30,816 bases of DNA from JBEKJU01 sp050011095 (GTDB lineage Bacteria; Desulfobacterota; Syntrophorhabdia; Syntrophorhabdales; WCHB1-27), in the NCBI GenBank assembly GCA_050011095.1, contig JBEKJU010000006.1, positions 1 to 30,816 on the forward strand, in the 5' to 3' direction. Numbering within the stretch: position 1 is the first letter of the stretch; the number at the start of each line of letters is the position of its first letter. Made by a program: the position numbers and the translations under genes. The notes beneath the pieces were generated by a model. The model saw nothing but the letters and a program-made list of their open reading frames with translations. It ran no database searches and was not told where the DNA came from. Below are positions 8,555 to 15,281 of the stretch, one piece after another.

Positions 8555-9547
8555 ATGAAGGGAAGACAGCTGAAGATCGCGATCCTTGGCGCAGGCTTGA
8601 CGGGTGCGTACCTTTACAGGCTGCTCAAGGGGACGGGGCGCCACGAGGTGGACGTCTTCGGCATCGACCCCGGCACGAGATGCGGCATAAGTCCGTGCGC
8701 CTGGGGAACGTCCTTGGGCTTTTCGGAGCTGGTCAAGGGCGCGGGCCTCGATGCATCGGCTTACGCGCTCAGCCGTCCCGATTATGTGTCCGTTGACGGG
8801 TTGAGGATCGGGGCGGACCTGATGACCTTCGACAAACGGAGACTCATCGAGGATTTGCTGGGTGGCGCCGGAATAAGCCCGTCACGACCCGAGGCGGGAT
8901 CATACGACAGGGTCATCGACGCAACAGGTGTCTCGCGGGCGCTACTTCCGCCGATCTCCGATGATCTTATCCTGTCCTGCGTACAATTCAGAATAAGGAC
9001 CGATGAGACGCTCGAAAGCCGGATATCCCTGGGGGGGGTAGGCTATGCCTGGTGTTTCCCCCTGTCCAATAACGAGTACCACATCGGCTGCGGCAGTCTC
9101 ATGTCGGATGCCGGAGAGAGATTGAGGGCCCTCGGCTGGATAGGGGGCAACCGCGACCAAAGGGAGGTCATGTGCGGCTGCAGGGGTGACATTCGCCTCG
9201 CCTCCCCCGATGCCTCGCTGCCCTTTGTCGTCGCCGCAGAGGGGTCTGAGGTCTGGGGCGTGGGCGAAGCGATCGGCTGCGTGGCGCCTCTCGCGGGGGA
9301 TGGGATCGTGCCGGGCATGAGGAGCGCCCGGTTGCTCATGAAATGGTGGAGTGATCCCGGGGGATACACCCGGGCTATATTGAACGAGTTCCGTTGGATG
9401 AAAAGTGAGCGGGCCGTACTCGACAGGCTGAGGAAGGGTGGGAAGCCGGGCCTTGGGAGTGCGTGGGTGCTGAGAAGGAATTCGAGAAGAATGGGAATGC
9501 AGGTGGGTCTCCGGGACGCCCTGCACCTGGTGCGCCGCCTCGCATGA
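8555..9547 (+). CDS. FAD-dependent oxidoreductase, geranylgeranyl-reductase-like
   Basis: The 330-residue protein begins with a dinucleotide-binding fold (AILGAGLTGAYLYRLL, GxGxxG type). It has the second FAD-binding block near its C-terminal third (GEAIGCVAPLAGDGIVPGM), where the GD pair contacts the FAD ribityl chain. The YAWCFPLSN segment resembles the substrate-side strand of geranylgeranyl reductases. Such enzymes saturate isoprenoid or quinone side chains, or act as FAD monooxygenase relatives; the substrate here is unknown. It is somewhat short for the family (usually 370-400). There is no strong SD before ATG 8555, but no better start is present. It is convergent with the sigma-54 regulator, with 9 bases between its stop and the end of the regulator's HTH. 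Confidence 0.75.
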   Translation: MKGRQLKIAILGAGLTGAYLYRLLKGTGRHEVDVFGIDPGTRCGISPCAWGTSLGFSELVKGAGLDASAYALSRPDYVSVDGLRIGADLMTFDKRRLIEDLLGGAGISPSRPEAGSYDRVIDATGVSRALLPPISDDLILSCVQFRIRTDETLESRISLGGVGYAWCFPLSNNEYHIGCGSLMSDAGERLRALGWIGGNRDQREVMCGCRGDIRLASPDASLPFVVAAEGSEVWGVGEAIGCVAPLAGDGIVPGMRSARLLMKWWSDPGGYTRAILNEFRWMKSERAVLDRLRKGGKPGLGSAWVLRRNSRRMGMQVGLRDALHLVRRLA

Positions 9548-9556
9548 AGGGACATC

Positions 9557-9763
9557 CTATTTGCCCGAAAGGAAATGGGTCTGTGCGCGGCTGGACGATG
9601 TATCGATATTGTACTTCCTGATGCGGCTATAGAGGCTTGGCCTGCTTACCTTCAGGGGCTTCGCCGCCTTCGAGATATTGTTGCCGCAGAGGAGAAGGAT
9701 CTCCTTCACCTTCCGCGCCTCGATCTGGTTTACCTCTTCCTTCAGGGGGACGACGCCCGAGGC
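9557..9763 (-). pseudogene. Fis-type HTH cut off from the sigma-54 activator by an in-frame TAA
   Basis: Directly after the TAA at 9764-9766, the same reading frame continues for 68 codons to a TAG at 9557-9559. The translation contains a textbook Fis-like C-terminus: EARKVKEILLLCGNN, then ISKAAKPLKVSRPSLYSRI. This is the DNA-binding helix-turn-helix expected at the end of sigma-54 activators. It has no start codon or SD of its own. The natural gene end is therefore 9557, 9 bases from the convergent gene. The HTH looks undamaged, so the stop is recent or a sequencing error. Confidence 0.85.
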
Positions 9764-10915
9764 TTAGAGGCTTCTGGGACCGTCGAGCCCGAGTTCGGCG
9801 GCGCCGATGGTCCCGGCGTCCGACATGACTATGGCGCGGCGGATTTTGTTTATCAGCTCCCTCACGTTGCCCGGCCATTCATAGGCCTCCATCGTCTCGA
9901 GGGCCTTTTTCGTGAAGGCCTTCGTCAAACCCATGTCCCGGGAAAACTTGTTCAGGAAAAATTTGGCCAGGAGCAGAATGTCTTCTCTCCGCGCCCTGAG
10001 AGGGGGAAGGTCGATCGTGAATTCATCCAGCCGGTAGTAGAGGTCATTCCTCCGGCCCTCCTGTATGGCAAGGCTGAGGTCGCAGTTCGTGGCCGCTATG
10101 ACCCGGACGTTCACCTTCCTGCCGCTCGTTGCGCCGACGCGCTCCACAATGCGGTCCTGAAGGAATCGCAGCAGCTTGGCCTGGAGGTTCATCGGCATTT
10201 CGCCTATCTCGTCGAGAAAGACGGTCCCTCCATCGGCAGCTTCCATCTTCCCCTTCCTGCTCGCATAGGCGCCGGTAAAGGAGCCTTTCTCATGGCCGAA
10301 AAGCTCCGCCTCGAGGAGGTTTTCGGGTATGTCGGCGCAGTTGATCTTGACAAAGGCCTTGTTTTGCCTCGCGCTCCTCTCGTGGATGGCGAGGGCCGTC
10401 AGTTCCTTGCCTGTTCCGCTCTCGCCCAGGATCAACACGGACAGCCCGGTCTTTGCCACCTTCCTTATTTTCGAAAATATCTGGAGCATTTGCGGGCTTG
10501 CGCCCACGAATTCCTGCATCTCCTCACTGCCTTTCACCTTGAGCACATCGACGTCCACAAAGTTGACCAGCTTCTGCAGCTGATCCAGCCTCAAGTCCTT
10601 CACCCTCTCTTCCAGCCTCTTGACTGTCACCATTTTCTCATGGTAATCAAAGTAGCCTTGTTTATCGAAGACGAGGTCCCAGCCGCAGTTCCTGCATAGA
10701 TCAGGGAGGATTGCGTAGCGCTGCCCGCGGAAAGGGCAGGCGCCGTCGAGAACCAGATTGTCGGCAACGTACTGCCACAGCTTGAGTTTCATGGTCTGAT
10801 CGATATCGTGAAAGGATAGGGCGTAGCCATCAGGGTCCTTTCTGATGATGGTGGCCGTATGCTCCAGGGTCCCCTGCCGGGGCAGTTCGTAGCGCATGAT
10901 CAAATAGTTACACAT
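9764..10915 (-). CDS. Sigma-54-dependent transcriptional activator, truncated before its HTH
   Basis: This bacterial enhancer-binding protein has a central AAA+ domain that remodels sigma-54 RNA polymerase. Walker A is GESGTGKE (about 164-171). The sigma-54 contact loop is GSFTGA (about 211-216), an accepted variant of GAFTGA. Walker B is GGTVFLDEIGE, and the arginine region is YYRLDEF. The ~130-residue N-terminal sensor is not a standard response-regulator receiver. It has PDGYALSF, possibly PilZ-like, and cysteines in GACPFRG and LCRNCGW that could bind metal. A TAA stops it at 383 residues, before the HTH. ATG 10915 is preferred over GTG 10942, though neither has a strong SD. It diverges from the LuxR-type regulator, so the two may cross-regulate. 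Confidence 0.88.
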   Translation of the reverse strand: MCNYLIMRYELPRQGTLEHTATIIRKDPDGYALSFHDIDQTMKLKLWQYVADNLVLDGACPFRGQRYAILPDLCRNCGWDLVFDKQGYFDYHEKMVTVKRLEERVKDLRLDQLQKLVNFVDVDVLKVKGSEEMQEFVGASPQMLQIFSKIRKVAKTGLSVLILGESGTGKELTALAIHERSARQNKAFVKINCADIPENLLEAELFGHEKGSFTGAYASRKGKMEAADGGTVFLDEIGEMPMNLQAKLLRFLQDRIVERVGATSGRKVNVRVIAATNCDLSLAIQEGRRNDLYYRLDEFTIDLPPLRARREDILLLAKFFLNKFSRDMGLTKAFTKKALETMEAYEWPGNVRELINKIRRAIVMSDAGTIGAAELGLDGPRSL

Positions 10916-10986
10916 CTCGTGTGGCTTTCTTCTTTTAAACACTGGGAAAGGTTAGGGAGGTTTATAAAAAAGGGAGGCGGGGCATC

Positions 10987-11628
10987 ATGGTAATCAAGCT
11001 TGCAATCGTGTCGAGCAGCCGTCTTTTTTGCGAAGGCGTGCGGAAGCTGGTCGAGGGGGATCCGGACATAGCGATCGTCGGCGATCCGGACCATTTGACG
11101 GAATTCGGCGACCTGGCCGATCTTCAAAGCGATGTCGTTCTCATCGATCAGCAGACCCTCTTCGGCGTCCCCCGTCAGATTTTGACCGAAAACGGCTTTA
11201 ACGGCAAATTCATCATGGTAGAGAGCAGGAATGAACCGTCCGTGATCGACGGGGAGATAATAGAGCTGATCTCAAAAGGCGTGATGGCGGGAATCCTTTC
11301 GCCGGAGGCGAATGGGGAGCTCCTCAAAAAGGCCGTAAAGGTGGTTGCCTCAGGGGAACTGTGGCTGGGCCACCTGACCATCAAGAATATCCTTACCCAG
11401 GCAATGTTCGTGAGGAAGAGCGTTACGAGACAGGAATCGGAGATAGCGGGCCTCATCCTGAGGGGTTATTGCAACAAGGAGATCGCCCGGGAGCTCAAGA
11501 TCACGGAGGCCACGGTCAAGTCGCACTGCAACAGGCTTTTCAAGAAATTCAACGTGTCGGGGCGACTCCAGCTCGGACTGAAGCTGAAGGGCATCTATCA
11601 GGACAGAAAGCTTGCCGCGGTGCGCTGA
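10987..11628 (+). CDS. LuxR/NarL-type regulator with degenerate receiver domain
   Basis: The 213-residue protein has a receiver-like N-terminal domain (about 1-125) and a C-terminal LuxR-type HTH (about 147-205; TRQESEIAGLILRGYCNKEI, then ITEATVKSHCNRLFKK). The HTH is canonical and should bind DNA as a dimer. In the receiver, the Asp expected to be phosphorylated may be the one in VVLIDQQT. The paired acidic residues normally near the start are replaced by SSSRLF, and the conserved Lys near GILSPEA is missing. The receiver is therefore probably not controlled by standard phosphorylation. ATG 10987 follows AGGGAGG. The gene diverges from the sigma-54 activator, with a short shared promoter region. 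Confidence 0.85.
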   Translation: MVIKLAIVSSSRLFCEGVRKLVEGDPDIAIVGDPDHLTEFGDLADLQSDVVLIDQQTLFGVPRQILTENGFNGKFIMVESRNEPSVIDGEIIELISKGVMAGILSPEANGELLKKAVKVVASGELWLGHLTIKNILTQAMFVRKSVTRQESEIAGLILRGYCNKEIARELKITEATVKSHCNRLFKKFNVSGRLQLGLKLKGIYQDRKLAAVR

Positions 11629-11645
11629 TACCGGGTCGCCCCCAA

Positions 11646-11755
11646 TTAGTGGGGCTTAGCGCCACCTTCATCGGCGCAGCCACGACCCGCTTCGCGCACG
11701 GCCGGGAGCCTCCCCCTCATAAAAAGGAAAGACCGAAGACGAAAAAATCCTCGCG
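11646..11755 (+). repeat. Dispersed repeat, divergent copy A
   Basis: This stretch shares GGGAGCCTCCCCCTCATAAA and a GAAAAAATCCTCGCG end with the copies at 13376-13456 and 13465-13570. It is the most divergent of the three. It lies just after the LuxR-type gene. Confidence 0.6.
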
Positions 11756-11782
11756 CGCCGAAGGCGTGGGTGGCGTCGAAGA

Positions 11783-11929
11783 TATTAACCGTCTCATAAT
11801 AGTTTCGTCATGCCGGACCGGGGTACCCGCTCGCGGGTCGCGGCATCCAGAAAAGTCCTGGATTTCGGGCGACCCAGAGGGTGCCCCGGCCGGAATGACG
11901 GCGTACAGACAATTATGAGACGGTTAATA
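11783..11929. mobile_element. 147-bp MITE-like palindromic element
   Basis: The element has perfect 18-base terminal inverted repeats (TATTAACCGTCTCATAAT and its complement). Just inside is a second imperfect inverted pair, CGTCATGCCGGACC against GGCCGGAATGACG. It codes for nothing. The ends start and finish with TA, which fits TA-targeted insertion as in IS630/mariner-type MITEs, though a duplicated target cannot be proven. The inner part resembles the common GTCAT...ATGAC palindromes of proteobacterial genomes. Confidence 0.75.
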
Positions 11930-12100
11930 AGCAACCCGGTATCACGGGCCGGCGCCTAATACCATTTCAAAAATGAGAGGAATCCTGTCAATCGGGGGAA
12001 GGAGCGACGCCCGCCACGTCATTGCCAAGAATTTTCTTGCCTTTTGCCGAAATAGTGACACAATGGGGTTTGTCACGACATGGAACGGGCAAGGAGAGTA

Positions 12101-13030
12101 GTGAGACTTGGTATCAGCGCCTGTCTCACAGGCGAGAAGACGCGTTATGACGGCCGTCACAAGCTGGACCCCTTCCTCGTGGAGACCCTGGGCCGGTATG
12201 TGCGGTTCGTGCCCGTCTGTCCGGAGGTTGAGGCCGGACTCGGCGTCCCGCGGGAGGCCATGCGCCTTGACGCGACCGGCGGGGATGTGAGGCTTGTTAC
12301 GGTGAGGACGGGACGGGATATGACGCCGCTTGTGGAGCAGGCCCTACCCGCCGTCCTCGACAGGCTCGAAAAGGAGGATCTCTGGGGTTTCATTTTCAAG
12401 AGCCGGTCACCCAGCTGCGGACCGGTGGCGGCGATCCACGGGCCACGGAGGGGCACAAAGGGGAGGGGCGTCTTTGCGCGCCTCTTTCACGAGCGCTTCC
12501 CCCTTCTGCCCGCTGAGGACGAGGGGCGCCTGCGCGACCCGGACATCCGGGAGGACTTCATCGGGCGGATGTTCACCTTGAAGAGATGGAGGGACCTCGT
12601 CGAGACGGGGATGGATCGGCCAAGGCTCACCGATTTCCATACGCGGCACAAACTTCTGATGCTCTCTCGCAGCCGGAGCCATTACCGTGAGATGGGCAGG
12701 CTTGTCGCCGCATCGGCGGCGTACGCGCCAAAAGACCTCTTTCTCCGGTATCGACGCCTCCTGCTTGGCGGTCTGACCCGGCGCGCCACCGTGAGCAAGC
12801 ATGTGTTCGTGCTGAGCCACATCATGGGGTATTTCAAGAAGAGATGCACCGCGGATGAATTGAGGGAGATGGAAGAAAAGCTCGCCGCCTTCAGGGCCGG
12901 CCTCGTGCCTCTCGGGGTGCCCCTTGCCCGGGTGCATCACTACGCGCGGAAATATAAGGTGTCCTATCTGGAGGACCAGTTCTACGTGAACCCCCACCCC
13001 GCGGAGGTAATGCTCCTCTATCATAGCTGA
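12101..13030 (+). CDS. DUF523-DUF1722 fusion protein (YbgA-like C-terminus)
   Basis: A 309-residue cytoplasmic protein combines two conserved domains. The N-terminal ~140 residues are DUF523, with GISACLTGEKTRYDG and SPSCGP, whose cysteines are conserved in the family. The C-terminal ~150 residues are DUF1722 (YbgA-like), with DFHTRHKLLMLSRS and a Tyr/His-rich end. The fusion is common in bacteria and its biochemical role is unsettled; one domain is linked to thiol or sulfur chemistry by its cysteines. I prefer GTG 12101 because AAGGAG lies just upstream and homologs begin at xRLGISACL. ATG 12080 would add seven residues. It stands alone upstream of tRNA-His. Confidence 0.82.
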   Translation: MRLGISACLTGEKTRYDGRHKLDPFLVETLGRYVRFVPVCPEVEAGLGVPREAMRLDATGGDVRLVTVRTGRDMTPLVEQALPAVLDRLEKEDLWGFIFKSRSPSCGPVAAIHGPRRGTKGRGVFARLFHERFPLLPAEDEGRLRDPDIREDFIGRMFTLKRWRDLVETGMDRPRLTDFHTRHKLLMLSRSRSHYREMGRLVAASAAYAPKDLFLRYRRLLLGGLTRRATVSKHVFVLSHIMGYFKKRCTADELREMEEKLAAFRAGLVPLGVPLARVHHYARKYKVSYLEDQFYVNPHPAEVMLLYHS

Positions 13031-13086
13031 CGGGTCCCGGCGCGAATTGACTTTTGACGATAGGTGTGCTAAAAAGTGAGAACGAC

Positions 13087-13162
13087 GGTGAGTGTAGCTC
13101 AGTGGTAGAGCACCGGGCTGTGGACCCGGGTGTCGAGGGTTCGAACCCCTTCACTCACCCCA
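13087..13162 (+). tRNA. tRNA-His (anticodon GTG)
   Basis: A full cloverleaf can be drawn. The acceptor is GTGAGTG/CACTCAC, the D arm GCTC/GAGC, and the anticodon stem CCGGG/CCCGG around loop CTGTGGA. The T arm carries TTCGAAC. The anticodon GTG reads His codons. The extra G at 13087 opposite C73 (13159) is the G-1 identity mark of tRNA-His. CCA is encoded at 13160-13162. Confidence 0.95.
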
Positions 13163-13173
13163 AAAAGAGCGCC

Positions 13174-13350
13174 ATGGAAAAAGAACAGCTTATAGAGAAG
13201 GTCAAATCCGCGAGCAAGGACGGCAGGATATCGTGCGCGACGGCCTTCGCCCTCGCACGGGAGGCGGAGATTTCGACGAAAGAGCTGGGCGACCTTTTCA
13301 ACGAGCTGAAGATCAAGATCATCTCGTGCCAGCTCGGCTGTTTCCCCTGA
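13174..13350 (+). CDS. Conserved small protein (58 aa) with C-terminal CQLGCF motif
   Basis: The 58-residue protein starts MEKEQLIEKVKSASKDG and ends KIKIISCQLGCFP. The middle (ISCATAFALAREAEIS, then ELGDLFNELKIK) has the spacing of a small winged-helix or HTH fold. Two terminal cysteines could bind metal or a cluster. I recall similar small proteins ending CQLGCF in deltaproteobacteria, but no function. ATG 13174 is only 11 bases after the tRNA-His CCA end, so the two may share a transcript. The SD is weak (AAAAAGAG). The longer open frame that runs through the tRNA is not credible. Confidence 0.65.
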   Translation: MEKEQLIEKVKSASKDGRISCATAFALAREAEISTKELGDLFNELKIKIISCQLGCFP

Positions 13351-13375
13351 TCCGACCCGGATAATACGTCAATTA

Positions 13376-13456
13376 CTGGGGCTCGCGTCGCCCCCTCCAC
13401 GAGCGAAGCTCGCGGAGCCACCCCCTCATAAAGAAGAAGGGCCGAAGGCGAGAAAA
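13376..13456 (+). repeat. Dispersed repeat, copy B
   Basis: This unit opens GGGGCTCGCGTCGCCCC, which can form a hairpin, and continues to CGGAGCCACCCCCTCATAAA and GGCCGAAGGCGAGAAAA. Copy C follows directly at 13465, so the two form a near-tandem pair. Confidence 0.7.
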
Positions 13457-13464
13457 GGCCATAG

Positions 13465-13570
13465 TTGGGCTCGCGTCGCCCCCTCCGTGAGCTTGGCACG
13501 ACCCGCAAGCGGGTGCCCCGGAGCCACCCCTTCATAAAAAGGATGGAGCGGAGGCGAGAAAATCCTCGCG
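13465..13570 (+). repeat. Dispersed repeat, copy C
   Basis: It shares GGGCTCGCGTCGCCCCCTCC, then CGGAGCCACCCC and CATAAAAAGGA, and the GAGAAAATCCTCGCG end with the other copies. It contains an extra inner hairpin (GACCCGCAAGCGGGT). Minus-strand open frames through copies B and C are artefacts of the repeat. Confidence 0.7.
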
Positions 13571-13594
13571 ATTCGGTGTGAATCCGCAACAAAA

Positions 13595-13624
13595 AAAGGG
13601 GGACTTGCGCGCAAGTCCCCCTTT
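13595..13624. terminator. Bidirectional intrinsic terminator
   Basis: The 24-base perfect palindrome at 13598-13621 (GGGGGACTTGCG and its complement) is flanked by seven A on the left and TTT on the right. On the minus strand it ends with a T run, so it should terminate the ruvX-mltG-thiolase-DUF35 transcript. On the plus strand the T tract is short. Confidence 0.82.
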
Positions 13625-13660
13625 GTCGTCCTTGTATGGCTTCCCTTCCGTGGAGGCTCG

Positions 13661-14074
13661 TCAGGCCTTTATGATCTCAAAGGAAAGCTGGCCGTCATCG
13701 TACTTGAGGGTCCGGATCGTGACATCCATCCCCACTTTCACGTCCTCGGGCTTGATCTCCTTCGAGAGGCGGGCGAAGAGCTTGAGGCCGCCGTCGAAAT
13801 CGACTACCCCCATGGTATAGGGCGGGTCGGCTTCGAAGCCGAAGGGGGCGTAGTAGGCGGTCGTGAAGGTTTCGAGCGTGCCTTTCTTCGGCATGTCGAA
13901 CCAGTCCAGTTCTTTCGAGAGGCAAGTCGAGCAATCCGCCCTTGGCGGGAAGAACTTGGCGCCGCACTTCTTACAGACCGTGCCCTCAATCTTGCCCTCG
14001 GCCAAAAAATCGACGAACTTTCCGGTTTTTGTCAAAGCGGTGAAACTTTTTCTTCCGAATTTTTCGAAACCCAT
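13661..14074 (-). CDS. DUF35 OB-fold zinc-ribbon protein, thiolase partner
   Basis: The 137-residue protein has an N-terminal helix, a rubredoxin-like zinc ribbon (CKKC, then CSTC) and a C-terminal OB-fold (about 65-137). DUF35 proteins form complexes with thiolases or HMG-CoA synthase and bring acyl-CoA intermediates to them, as in archaeal thiolase/HMGCS complexes and benzoylsuccinyl-CoA thiolase. The gene starts 3 bases after the stop of the thiolase gene, which strongly implies a joint complex. ATG 14074 is preceded by a GGGAGGTGA-type SD that overlaps the thiolase end. A terminator follows at 13595-13624. Substrate unknown. Confidence 0.9.
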   Translation of the reverse strand: MGFEKFGRKSFTALTKTGKFVDFLAEGKIEGTVCKKCGAKFFPPRADCSTCLSKELDWFDMPKKGTLETFTTAYYAPFGFEADPPYTMGVVDFDGGLKLFARLSKEIKPEDVKVGMDVTIRTLKYDDGQLSFEIIKA

Positions 14075-14077
14075 ATG

Positions 14078-15259
14078 TCACCTCCCGAATATTGTAACAT
14101 TGCCGTAGAGACCTACGCCGCCGACGTTATGAACAAGGCCGATCCCCGGATCGCCGGGTACCTGCATGGGGCCTGCCTCGCCACGGAGCTGAAGGACGAT
14201 CGTCCGCATCTGCGATCCACCCGTCGCACCGATGGGATGTCCCTTTGAGAGAAGACCGCCATCGACGTTCACCGGGATTCTCCCCTCCTTGTACGTCGCC
14301 TTCTCGCGGATCAACTGTTTACCTTCACCCATGGGCGCGAATCCCAGGCCTTCATAGGCCATGATCTCGGCAATGGTAAAGCAGTCGTGCACCTCGGCCA
14401 CCTTCACGTCCTTGGCGGTGATGCCGGCCATCTTATAGGCCTGTTGGGCCGCCCCGTATCCGACGCTCAGACCCTTGGTGAAATCTGGTCTCGCCGCCAT
14501 GTTGACCGCTTCAGAGGCCGCGCCGATGCCCAGGATCCAGACGGGCTTCTTGGAAAAGGCCTTGGCCTTCTCCTTGTTCGCGACGATTATGCAGGAACTC
14601 CCGTCGGCGTTCGCGCAGCAATCGCCCACCCGCAAAGGCCACGCAACGGGACCCGCCATTTTCGCATCGGGATTATTGGGATCGAAATCGGCCGCCTTGA
14701 CGCCCTTCCGGTAGACGGCCCTCTCATTGGTCGTCCCATAGGTGGCGGATTTCAGCCGCACATCGCGAAGGTCATCGTGGGTAAGACCATTCCTTGCCAG
14801 GTACGCCTGGGCGTACAGGGCGTAGTACGCGGGCATCATGGTGCCGAATGGGGCCTCCCACTGGATATCCGCGCCGCGGCCCATCCTTTCCTGGGATTCC
14901 GCGGATGTGATCTCCGACATCTTCTGAAAGCCGAGGACGCATACCACGTCGTGGAGACCCGATTTGACGAGGCCGTATGCCACCTTCACGCCCGTGCTGC
15001 TCGACGAGCAGACGGTCTCGACATAGAAGGTCGGCTGCGGAACGAGGCCGAGATATTCCGCGAGCACCCCGGCCGGGGACCTCTGTTTGTCATACTCGGG
15101 GGCCGAGCAGAAAATGGAGGCATCCACATCCTTCTGCGTGATGCCCGCATCCTGCATGGCCTCCCTGAAGGCCTCGAAAGCAAGCTCGCGGATTGAGCCC
15201 TCGTAGCCCCTCACGAAAGAGCTTTGACCGACGCCGATCACTGCAACATCTTTTTCCAT
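14078..15259 (-). CDS. Thiolase (SCP2-like acyl-CoA acetyltransferase) 1
   Basis: The 393-residue enzyme is a thiolase of the group paired with DUF35 proteins. The nucleophilic Cys is in ETVCSSSSTG, and the catalytic His region is GHPIGATGG. The C-terminal motif is HNVGG where classical thiolases have CxG. EVHDCFT matches the SCP2-like group. The reaction is thiolytic cleavage of a 3-oxoacyl-CoA or the reverse condensation; the side chain handled is not evident. ATG 15259 has a strong SD (AAGGAGGAAGG), so the longer frame to 15370 is rejected. It follows mltG by 22 bases and precedes its DUF35 partner by 3. Confidence 0.9.
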   Translation of the reverse strand: MEKDVAVIGVGQSSFVRGYEGSIRELAFEAFREAMQDAGITQKDVDASIFCSAPEYDKQRSPAGVLAEYLGLVPQPTFYVETVCSSSSTGVKVAYGLVKSGLHDVVCVLGFQKMSEITSAESQERMGRGADIQWEAPFGTMMPAYYALYAQAYLARNGLTHDDLRDVRLKSATYGTTNERAVYRKGVKAADFDPNNPDAKMAGPVAWPLRVGDCCANADGSSCIIVANKEKAKAFSKKPVWILGIGAASEAVNMAARPDFTKGLSVGYGAAQQAYKMAGITAKDVKVAEVHDCFTIAEIMAYEGLGFAPMGEGKQLIREKATYKEGRIPVNVDGGLLSKGHPIGATGGSQMRTIVLQLRGEAGPMQVPGDPGIGLVHNVGGVGLYGNVTIFGR

Positions 15260-15281
15260 AAAACCCTTCCTCCTTCCTTGA

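Noticed and set aside
9764..9766. Recoding of the stop as an amino acid
   Set aside because: The codon is TAA. Selenocysteine uses TGA and pyrrolysine TAG.
9575..10699. Long plus-strand open frame (374 codons)
   Set aside because: It lies antisense to the sigma-54 activator, whose Walker and GSFTGA motifs prove the other strand is coding.
13054..13350. 98-codon frame that runs through tRNA-His
   Set aside because: The first 40 codons are tRNA sequence; the real start is ATG 13174.
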